Below, in pieces: positions 6,179-12,074 of a DNA stretch of 12,074 bases. A program made the translations under genes and the position numbers. The stretch comes from Deltaproteobacteria bacterium (lineage in GTDB: Bacteria; Desulfobacterota; Desulfobacteria; Desulfobacterales; UBA11574). Position 1 is the stretch's first letter. Every line of letters begins with the position of its first letter. Location of the stretch: positions 1-12,074 of the forward strand of contig JAFDBA010000055.1 in assembly GCA_019313505.1 (NCBI GenBank), given 5' to 3'. Under the pieces are notes generated by a model, which saw only the letters and a program-made list of their open reading frames with translations, searched no databases and had not been told where the DNA came from.

Positions 6179-6207
6179 TATATACAAACATTAACGAATA
6201 ATGTCAA
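6179..6207 (-). promoter_or_regulatory. sigma-70 promoter of the 5-FTHF cyclo-ligase gene
   Basis: On the minus strand there is a perfect TTGACA (6207-6202), a 17-bp spacer and TATATA (6184-6179). The -35 box is 13 bp from the -35 box of the divergent serS promoter, so the two polymerases could compete or share a regulator. Confidence 0.6.
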
Positions 6208-6220
6208 CTCACAATAATTA

Positions 6221-6249
6221 TTGACTATATGGCTTGCCCGTGATACGAT
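6221..6249 (+). promoter_or_regulatory. sigma-70 promoter of the serS-thrC operon
   Basis: TTGACT (6221-6226), a 17-bp spacer and TACGAT (6244-6249) form a good promoter. Transcription should begin near 6256, giving a leader of about 100 nt that contains the hairpin at 6275-6324. Confidence 0.55.
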
Positions 6250-6274
6250 TACCTAAAATTTTTTCAAAATATAG

Positions 6275-6324
6275 ATGCCTGCATTATTAACCTCAACAAT
6301 CTGGTTCAGATGAGATGCAGGCGT
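6275..6324 (+). promoter_or_regulatory. structured serS leader, candidate attenuator
   Basis: The outer stem pairs atgcctgcat (6275-6284) with atgcaggcgt (6315-6324): ten pairs, one of them G-U. Nested inside, aacc (6289-6292) pairs with ggtt (6303-6306) around a 10-nt loop. A moderately U-rich run (tgtaattttgtt) follows, weaker than a typical terminator. The left arm also begins a 12-codon frame, ATG at 6275 to TGA at 6311-6313, reading MPALLTSTIWFR, with Thr-Ser-Thr codons at 6290-6298. No ribosome-binding site precedes it. It lacks T-box sequence signatures. Confidence 0.35.
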
Positions 6325-6356
6325 TGTAATTTTGTTAAAAGAATATAGGACTTGTT

Positions 6357-7631
6357 ATGCTGGAGATCAAGTTTGTGAGACACAACCTCCCTGAAATTGA
6401 AAAAGCTCTTTCAAGGCGAGGAGAAACAGCCGACCTTGAAACTTTTAAACAATGTGATGCCAAACGCAAGACCGTTCTTCTTGAGATTGAAAACCTGAGA
6501 CATCGCCGCAATGTAGTTTCTGAACAGATAGCAGCCATGAAAAAAGATGGCCAAGATGCAGATGATCTTGTGACTCAGATGCGTGAGGTCTCCGGCAAGA
6601 TCAAGGCGCTGGATCATGATTTGTCGGAAAATGAAAACAAAGTAAAACAAATCCTTTTGGGATTGCCGAATATACCCCATAAGTCGGTTCCGGCAGGAAA
6701 GGACAGTTCTGAAAATCCTGTTGTAAAACAGATCGGCACACCACCTGATTTTGATTTTGAACCCCTGCCTCACTGGACAGTGGGTAAAAAACTCAAGATT
6801 TTAGATTTCGAGAGGGCAGCTAAAATTACCGGTGCCCGTTTCCCGCTCTATTTAGGTAAAGGCGCTAAGCTGGAAAGAGCGCTTATCAATTTTATGCTTG
6901 ATATTCATACCACAAAACATGGTTATCAAGAGATACTGCCTCCCTTTATTGTGAACCGCGACAGCATGACAAATACCGGCCAACTTCCAAAGTTCGAGGA
7001 CGATCTTTTCAAGCTTAAAGGGTGGGATTATTTCCTTGTGCCAACGGCCGAAGTTCCGGTAACCAACATCCATAAGGGTGAAATCTTAAATGAGGAAATA
7101 CTGCCTATTTCCTATACCGCTTATACCCCTTGTTTTCGTTCGGAAGCGGGTTCCCATGGAAAGGATACGAGAGGATTGATCCGACAGCACCAGTTCAACA
7201 AGGTGGAGCTGGTAAAATTTACTAAGCCGGAAACATCTTATGATGAGCTTGAAACACTTTTAAACCATGCGGAAACTATTTTGAAAATTCTCGGGCTTCC
7301 TTATCAGGTTGTCACTCTTTGTACCGGCGACCTGGGCTTTTCCTCAGCAAAAACTTATGATATTGAAGTTTGGATGCCCGCACAAAACGTTTACAGAGAA
7401 ATCTCATCGTGCAGTAATTTTGAGAGCTTTCAGGCCAGACGCGCCAATATCCGGTTCAAAAGAAAAGGTAAAAAGGGTACCGAACTTGTACATACTCTTA
7501 ACGGATCCGGACTTGCTGTGGGACGAACGGTAGCCGCGTTACTTGAAAATTTTCAGCAGGCTGACGGGTCCGTTCTTATTCCCGAAGCCCTGAGACCCTA
7601 TATGGGTGGACTTGAAAAAATATCGTCGTGA
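6357..7631 (+). CDS. serS: seryl-tRNA synthetase
   Basis: This class II aminoacyl-tRNA synthetase charges tRNA-Ser (and tRNA-Sec) with serine in the cytoplasm. The 424-residue protein has the usual N-terminal tRNA-binding coiled coil (about 25-105, rich in Lys/Glu). TAE at 230-232 helps bind serine. Motif 2 is FRSEAGSHGKDTRG (260-273), followed by RQHQFNKVEL. Motif 3 is LNGSGLAVGRTVAALLEN (381-398), ending in the strand before IPEALRPYMGG. The ATG has agga seven bases upstream and follows a structured leader. The TGA stop overlaps the GTG start of thrC (GTGA), so thrC translation is probably coupled. No missing residues or frame breaks are seen. Confidence 0.98.
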   Translation: MLEIKFVRHNLPEIEKALSRRGETADLETFKQCDAKRKTVLLEIENLRHRRNVVSEQIAAMKKDGQDADDLVTQMREVSGKIKALDHDLSENENKVKQILLGLPNIPHKSVPAGKDSSENPVVKQIGTPPDFDFEPLPHWTVGKKLKILDFERAAKITGARFPLYLGKGAKLERALINFMLDIHTTKHGYQEILPPFIVNRDSMTNTGQLPKFEDDLFKLKGWDYFLVPTAEVPVTNIHKGEILNEEILPISYTAYTPCFRSEAGSHGKDTRGLIRQHQFNKVELVKFTKPETSYDELETLLNHAETILKILGLPYQVVTLCTGDLGFSSAKTYDIEVWMPAQNVYREISSCSNFESFQARRANIRFKRKGKKGTELVHTLNGSGLAVGRTVAALLENFQQADGSVLIPEALRPYMGGLEKISS

Positions 7632-9139
7632 AACCAAAAGATTTCCCCAAAGAGATTAAATCCTTTATCATTCCGAAACACCATGGCAAACTAATTTATC
7701 GGTGCCTTGGCTGTAGCCGGGAATACGGTATTGATGAACTGCTCTATACCTGTCCGCATTGCGGACAGGTGCTTCTGATTTTCGATGAAAATTTTGACCG
7801 CTTAAAAAAGATCCCGGGGAGGATATGGCGTAAGATTTTTGATTATCGCAAGATGCTCACAATCCCTGCGCTAAAGGGAATCTATCTTTATCATGAATTT
7901 ATAGGTCCGGTTATTCCACTCGAATCTATAATCTATCTCGGCGAAGGACACACTCCCGTCATCGAAGCAAACGCTTTCCTGCAGGGGGAAGCAAACCTTA
8001 AATTCTACTTTAAAAATGACGGTCAGAATCCCAGCGCCTCATTCAAGGACAGGGGGATGGCCAGCGCATTGAGCTATATCAACTATCTGGTTCAAAAAGG
8101 TCATACTTCCGATGTGCTTGCCATATGTGCTTCCACCGGGGATACCTCGGCTGCAGCAGCTTTGTATGCATCTTTTCTTCAACCCCATGTTAAATCCGCA
8201 GTGCTTTTACCCCACAAGAAGGTAACACCCCAGCAACTTTCTCAGCCTCTGGGAAGTGGCGCCGCCGTGTTCGAGATGCCGGGTGTGTTTGACGATTGCA
8301 TGAAGGTTGTTGAAACCCTGTCGGAAAATTATAATGTCGCACTTTTAAACTCAAAAAACGCCTGGCGTATACTTGGGCAAGAGTCATATTCATATGAAAT
8401 CGCACAGGCGTTTGAATATGACATGGAAAACAAAGTAGTGGTTGTGCCCATCGGCAATGCCGGCAATATTACTGCTGTAATAAGCGGGTTTTTGAAATTT
8501 TATGAGACCGGCATTATACGTTCTTTGCCAAAAATATTGGGTGTTCAGTCAGAACATGCCAACCCTGTTTATCGGTATTTTTTGGAACCTGATGCTAAAA
8601 AACGAAAATTTATTCCCGTAGTCGTTAAGCCGAGTGTGGCCCAGGCAGCCATGATTGGCAATCCTGTTTCGATGCCGAGAGTGATTCATCTGGTGGATCT
8701 TTATAACAGTTTGTCAGGCAGGCAGAATGTCTTTTTTGTTGAGGTTACCGAACAATCCATAATGGACTGGGAACTTCTGGCCAACCGTAATGGACATATC
8801 GCCTGTACCCATGGCGGCGAATCTCTTGCCGGTCTGATTGTCGCTCGCAAGCAAAAAATTGTTGGGCAAAATGATATTGCCATCGTCGATTCAACTGCTC
8901 ATTCACTCAAGTTTTCGGGTTTTCAGGAGATGTATTTTGAAAATAGCTTTCCTCCGGAATTCGAAATTTCTCCGAACCCGGATCTTATTAACACCCCTGT
9001 TTACGTTCATCCGGATGATCTCGCAAATGTTCCTGCTCCAGGAAAACCCTTACACGGCGAAGATTTTGAGCGGTTTGTTCAAGGTATATCCTCAAAGATT
9101 GCAAAGATTTTAAGTCTCCAAAAAAGGCAGAAAACATGA
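7628..9139 (+). CDS. thrC: threonine synthase with N-terminal zinc ribbon
   Basis: This PLP enzyme converts O-phosphohomoserine to threonine and phosphate. The 503-residue protein begins with a four-cysteine zinc-ribbon-like segment (C26, C29, C42, C45; YRCLGC and TCPHCG). The fold-type II catalytic core follows. NPSASFKDRG (134-143) carries the PLP lysine K140, ASTGDTSAAAA (168-178) follows it, and GNAGN (276-280) is the phosphate-binding loop. IACTHGGESLAG lies in the C-terminal half. The GTG start lies in the serS stop and has no strong ribosome-binding site, which fits translational coupling. The end overlaps the next gene by ATGA. Placing threonine synthesis behind seryl-tRNA synthetase suggests shared amino-acid-responsive expression. 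Confidence 0.95.
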   Translation: MKPKDFPKEIKSFIIPKHHGKLIYRCLGCSREYGIDELLYTCPHCGQVLLIFDENFDRLKKIPGRIWRKIFDYRKMLTIPALKGIYLYHEFIGPVIPLESIIYLGEGHTPVIEANAFLQGEANLKFYFKNDGQNPSASFKDRGMASALSYINYLVQKGHTSDVLAICASTGDTSAAAALYASFLQPHVKSAVLLPHKKVTPQQLSQPLGSGAAVFEMPGVFDDCMKVVETLSENYNVALLNSKNAWRILGQESYSYEIAQAFEYDMENKVVVVPIGNAGNITAVISGFLKFYETGIIRSLPKILGVQSEHANPVYRYFLEPDAKKRKFIPVVVKPSVAQAAMIGNPVSMPRVIHLVDLYNSLSGRQNVFFVEVTEQSIMDWELLANRNGHIACTHGGESLAGLIVARKQKIVGQNDIAIVDSTAHSLKFSGFQEMYFENSFPPEFEISPNPDLINTPVYVHPDDLANVPAPGKPLHGEDFERFVQGISSKIAKILSLQKRQKT

Positions 9140-10935
9140 AATTCAAGGGAGCATCTTTAGCCTCAGTCTTTTTGGTGATAGTTATTTCGGCATGCATGAT
9201 TTTTCCCCGTTCTGCTTATAATGCCATTTTGTATAAAAGCTATACCATTAGATATGACAGAGGCTGGGACATATTATGTGATCCATATGTTGTGAAAAAA
9301 AACGACTGGCTTTACAAACTCTTCAGACAAAAAGGGGAAATCTCCCACAGAGATTTCCCGGAATTTTTAAGGATATTCAAACGAATAAATCAGCACATTC
9401 ATAACATAGACCGAATTCGTGCCGGCCAGCATATTATTATCCCACTAAAGAAGTTAAAACAGAGTTCAATGCCCGGACAATCTTCAGGTGTGGTTACAAT
9501 TCCGTTTGTCACCATCCCCAACCTACCTGAAACCTTTAAAACATATGCAGCAGAATATACCGTCCAAAAGGGAGATTGCCTATCGATCCTTATTTCGACA
9601 AGATTCGGGCCTTATGGCGCAGAACCATACAAACAGGGAATCAAACTGTTCAAACTGATCAATCCTGATATCAAAGATCTGAATCGCATTTATGCCGGCC
9701 AGGATATCCTTATCCCGGATCCGGCTATTCAAAAACAACCATGGTATCAATCCCTGTTTGACCGGTTGGCAAACAATCAAAATCTGACAGATTTCGACCC
9801 TACAATCAAAGCTCATAAAAAAACACCGATGCTCCCTGTTCCGGAAGATATGGAAAAGAAACCAAGCTTTCCTTTATCAAAAGTTGCCTGTGCTCTGGAT
9901 GCAAAACTTTCTACTAAGGGTGTTTATTACTTCCCAAGGCAGGGGCAGGAAGATTTTAAGATCGACCTTTCCAGAATTCCCTTAATAGAACTTAAAAATG
10001 GCACCAGAATTCTTTTTCCAATGGACGACAATAAAAATAAAAAATCTGAGCTTGATATAGTAAAATCCTTCTGGAAGGATGTACATATCGTTCAAATTGT
10101 GCCAAACGATTCTGAAAAACATGTCTTTGATGCTGTTTTTGAACGTTTGGGAAAAGGTGTTTTAAAAAACCGTTTGTCTTTTTTCGATCAAGGAGTCAAG
10201 GTTGAAGTCCGGGGGGAATGGATATTTGATAAAATTGCTGAGAACGGAAAAAGCGTGCGCCATTTTTGTATATCCCTTATCGATAATCCCAGGGAGCGTA
10301 CCCCCAAATCAATTTTGCGTTATCTGGATCAAAATAACATCGCTTTAAAAGAGATTCTCACCGGGGAAAATATTGCCGAGCAGAAATCTAATAGACCGGG
10401 TCCCCATAAATCGGGTGAAATTGTGAGTACCATCGATTCTTCAGATCAAAAAATCTTTGTAAATGATTTGATTACGGCCTTAGGTTACAACTACTTATCC
10501 AATGTTAGTATTTCATTTCCGTATTCCGGAGTTCAGGTAAACACGGTTTCAAATCTTTTTACCGGAAGTGACGGAAACCCATACCTTGTGGACTTTGGGG
10601 ATCTTTACGGCGATGCTGTTTCTGCCATTGAAAAAACCGGCTTTACCGTTATCCAGATAAAAGGTGATGATAATTATCCTGTGATAATACACAAGATTCT
10701 TGGCGCCATGAATGTTTCTTATACAAACAATCCAACTTTTCTTGCAGCCAAAAGACCTGCCATCCATAATACGGTTTTGACTATACCAGGTTTTCTGGTT
10801 ACCGGTGCTGGAAAACCAGGAATTCTCCTTTCATTTTCTATCCTGAATAATGGGGTAATTCAATTTTTAACAAATCAGGGGGTTAAGATCAGTATGATCC
10901 AACCATCTAAAAAAGTCACCCAACATATTAATTAA
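9136..10935 (+). CDS. exported protein with two LysM domains
   Basis: This 599-residue protein has a basic N-terminus (MKFKG) and a hydrophobic stretch 8-20 ending in ISAC, an acceptable lipobox with Cys20. It is therefore a candidate lipoprotein or signal-anchored envelope protein. LysM 1 spans about 51-103 (YVVKKNDWLYKLF to AGQHIIIP). LysM 2 spans about 141-194 (YTVQKGDCLSILI to AGQDILIP). LysM domains bind peptidoglycan N-acetylglucosamine. The remaining 400 residues match no family I can name. They contain a segment around 438-520 (FVNDLITALGYNYLS) that reads as a globular beta-rich domain. Its ATG overlaps the thrC stop, and a TPR lipoprotein-like gene follows 12 bp later. Together they look like an envelope module attached to a housekeeping operon. 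A role in pilus or secretin assembly is only inferred from the nearby PilQ. Confidence 0.85.
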   Translation: MKFKGASLASVFLVIVISACMIFPRSAYNAILYKSYTIRYDRGWDILCDPYVVKKNDWLYKLFRQKGEISHRDFPEFLRIFKRINQHIHNIDRIRAGQHIIIPLKKLKQSSMPGQSSGVVTIPFVTIPNLPETFKTYAAEYTVQKGDCLSILISTRFGPYGAEPYKQGIKLFKLINPDIKDLNRIYAGQDILIPDPAIQKQPWYQSLFDRLANNQNLTDFDPTIKAHKKTPMLPVPEDMEKKPSFPLSKVACALDAKLSTKGVYYFPRQGQEDFKIDLSRIPLIELKNGTRILFPMDDNKNKKSELDIVKSFWKDVHIVQIVPNDSEKHVFDAVFERLGKGVLKNRLSFFDQGVKVEVRGEWIFDKIAENGKSVRHFCISLIDNPRERTPKSILRYLDQNNIALKEILTGENIAEQKSNRPGPHKSGEIVSTIDSSDQKIFVNDLITALGYNYLSNVSISFPYSGVQVNTVSNLFTGSDGNPYLVDFGDLYGDAVSAIEKTGFTVIQIKGDDNYPVIIHKILGAMNVSYTNNPTFLAAKRPAIHNTVLTIPGFLVTGAGKPGILLSFSILNNGVIQFLTNQGVKISMIQPSKKVTQHIN

Positions 10936-10947
10936 TAAGGTTAAAAA

Positions 10948-11712
10948 ATGAAAACATATGGGTTTATCCGGGCAGTAATGGTAATTTTGATATTGGGCAG
11001 TGTTTCGTGTGCAGCAAATCTGGAAATACAAAAAAAACAGGCTGAAGCTTCAAGGAATTTGGGTGAAGCATATTACCGGCAGGGAAATTATCCTGAAGCG
11101 TTAGGAAAATTTCTTAAATCAGAAACGATTTATCCCGGCGATCCTTTTCTTCAATACGACCTGGGACTCACTTACATGGCCATGAAAAAAATGGATCTTG
11201 CCATCAAACACTTTAAAAAAGCAATTGAAATTAAACCAGATTACGCTCCTGCCCTAAATAGTTTAGGGACAGCTTATCTCAACAAAAAAGAATGGGATAC
11301 TGCCATCAGATATTTCAAGAAGGTTACCGAAAACCTTCTGTATGCTACGCCTCATTTTGCTCTTTCCAATCTGGGATGGGCCTACTATAATAAGAAAGAG
11401 TATGCACTTGCTGAAAAGTTTTATCTCAAAGCCCTTGAAATTAATCCAAGATTTATCAATGCGCTGGCCGGTCTGGGTAAGACCTATACCGCCATGGGAA
11501 GAAGTTCAGAGGCCGTTGCCACACTTGAAAAAGCAGTTAAAGATTATCCGCGTTTGGGGCAATTATATTTGGATTTGGCCCGGGCCTACACCTTATCGGG
11601 GAAATATAAAAAGGCTCTGGACGCTTATGAAAAAGCCGTTGAATTTGCTCCTGGTAGCGCCCTTGCCCGGGAAGCGGAAACAGAGGCTCAAAAAATAAGG
11701 AAATTTCGATAA
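10948..11712 (+). CDS. TPR-repeat protein, PilF/PilW-like, probably exported
   Basis: This 254-residue protein has an N-terminal signal (VMVILILGSVSC) with Cys21 in a lipoprotein-like position, although the -3 residue is Ser rather than the usual Leu/Val/Ile. Six tetratricopeptide units fill residues about 33-237, for example NLGEAYYRQGNYPEALGKF, AIKHFKKAIEIKPDYAPAL and ALDAYEKAVEFAPGS. Architecture and length resemble PilF/PilW, the outer-membrane lipoprotein that stabilises PilQ secretin multimers in type IV pili. Convergence with a pilQ gene 6 bp away supports that idea, but TPR proteins are easily over-assigned. The ATG has aagg upstream (taataaggtt). It is the last gene of the serS operon, and no terminator hairpin is visible after it. 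Confidence 0.82.
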   Translation: MKTYGFIRAVMVILILGSVSCAANLEIQKKQAEASRNLGEAYYRQGNYPEALGKFLKSETIYPGDPFLQYDLGLTYMAMKKMDLAIKHFKKAIEIKPDYAPALNSLGTAYLNKKEWDTAIRYFKKVTENLLYATPHFALSNLGWAYYNKKEYALAEKFYLKALEINPRFINALAGLGKTYTAMGRSSEAVATLEKAVKDYPRLGQLYLDLARAYTLSGKYKKALDAYEKAVEFAPGSALAREAETEAQKIRKFR

Positions 11713-11718
11713 AAAAAA

Positions 11719-12074
11719 TTACAGATCGCCTTGTATATCGCGTTGTTCAAGCTGAACGATTCTGGGAGTAATAAAAATCAGCAGCTCGTCCAGTTGATTT
11801 TCTTTGGATTCTGTTTTAAAAAGCCACCCCAGAACCGGTATTTTCATGAGCCCAGGGACCCCACTCTGGCCGGTGTCTTTTCTTGTTTTTCTTATGCCGC
11901 CGATGATCACCGTATCCCCGTCATTTACCAAAAGTTCGGTATTGGCTTCCTTGGTGGTAAATGATGGATCACCTAAAATTATCGCACCGACTTCATTATT
12001 TTTTACTGAAATTTCCATTGAAACACGGCCGTCAGGGGTCACATGCGGTGTAACCTCCAGCTCAAGGGCGATGT
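11719..12074 (-). CDS. pilQ: PilQ-type secretin, C-terminal end only
   Basis: The minus-strand frame is open to the window edge, so only the last 117 or so residues are present. They match the end of the secretin domain of type IV pilus PilQ: ALELEVTPHVTPDG, then MEISVKNNE, TKEANTELLVNDGDTVIIGG, VPGLMKIPVLGWLF and the terminal ELLIFITPRIV. PilQ forms the outer-membrane channel through which the pilus fibre passes. A GTG within this stretch (12042) is not a real start, because the homologous sequence continues through it. GspD of type II secretion is less likely given the PilQ-like GVPG and ITPRIV ends. The gene converges on the TPR gene with 6 bp between the stops. Confidence 0.88.
   Translation of the reverse strand, partial: IALELEVTPHVTPDGRVSMEISVKNNEVGAIILGDPSFTTKEANTELLVNDGDTVIIGGIRKTRKDTGQSGVPGLMKIPVLGWLFKTESKENQLDELLIFITPRIVQLEQRDIQGDL

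Noticed and set aside
5607..6201. Several overlapping plus-strand open frames over the folate gene
   Set aside because: They are antisense to a clear 5-FTHF cyclo-ligase with its own promoter and ribosome-binding site.
6141..6356. Possible 6S RNA next to the 5-FTHF cyclo-ligase gene
   Set aside because: The gap holds two promoters and a short hairpin. There is no room or long double-hairpin structure for a 6S RNA of about 180 nt, and the gene order is divergent.
6250..6356. T-box riboswitch upstream of serS
   Set aside because: No TGGNACCGCG-like antiterminator bulge and no specifier-loop architecture. The leader is too short.
12040..12042. GTG as the start of a short protein at the right edge
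   Set aside because: The frame continues upstream with secretin-like sequence (ALELEVTPHV), so the GTG is internal to a truncated pilQ.

Overview
The window looks like the chromosome of a mesophilic Gram-negative anaerobe. The best guess is a member of the Desulfobacterales (Desulfobacterota, the former deltaproteobacterial sulfate reducers). This rests on the flavour of the proteins and gene neighbourhoods (serS-thrC-LysM-TPR, a PilQ secretin, MoaC, a MOT1-type molybdate transporter remnant) and on a miniature repeat of a kind I associate with that group. It is recognition from memory, not a database result. Base composition is moderately AT-rich, and the ATPase gene and the gaps between genes are clearly more AT-rich than the housekeeping genes.

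Left part (1-2926), accessory and scarred. A 153-bp miniature inverted-repeat element (45-197) with a 4-bp target duplication lies just beyond the stop of a small membrane-protein gene. That gene sits downstream of moaC, both on the minus strand. Next comes a lone AAA/STAND-like ATPase (1054-2178, minus) with its own candidate promoter and a perfect palindrome over the -10. Behind it lies a decayed IntI/Xer-type tyrosine recombinase with an in-frame stop and a large internal deletion (2272-2508). Then come a small two-helix membrane protein whose stop codon is supplied by a solo end of the same repeat family (2747-2775), and a roughly 50-codon remnant of a MOT1-family molybdate/sulfate transporter (2777-2926).

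Middle part (2923-6356), ordinary housekeeping. On the minus strand pcm (isoaspartyl protein repair) is followed by a YqaA/DedA-type membrane protein. A 368-bp gap leads to a plus-strand two-helix K+ channel with a cytoplasmic RCK/TrkA domain. Its leader can fold into an H-type pseudoknot that covers the ribosome-binding site and start codon. It converges on 5-formyltetrahydrofolate cyclo-ligase (minus), which is divergent from serS. Good sigma-70-type promoters face both ways in that intergenic region.

Right part (6357-12074). A tight plus-strand operon runs serS (4-nt overlap), thrC (4-nt overlap), a 599-aa exported double-LysM protein, then a TPR lipoprotein-like protein resembling PilF/PilW. 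The serS leader carries a two-step hairpin and an overlapping 12-codon reading frame with consecutive Thr-Ser-Thr codons, a candidate attenuator. The last feature is the C-terminal end of a PilQ-type secretin (minus), cut by the window edge and convergent with the TPR gene.

I see no CRISPR array, rRNA, tRNA or complete transposase gene.
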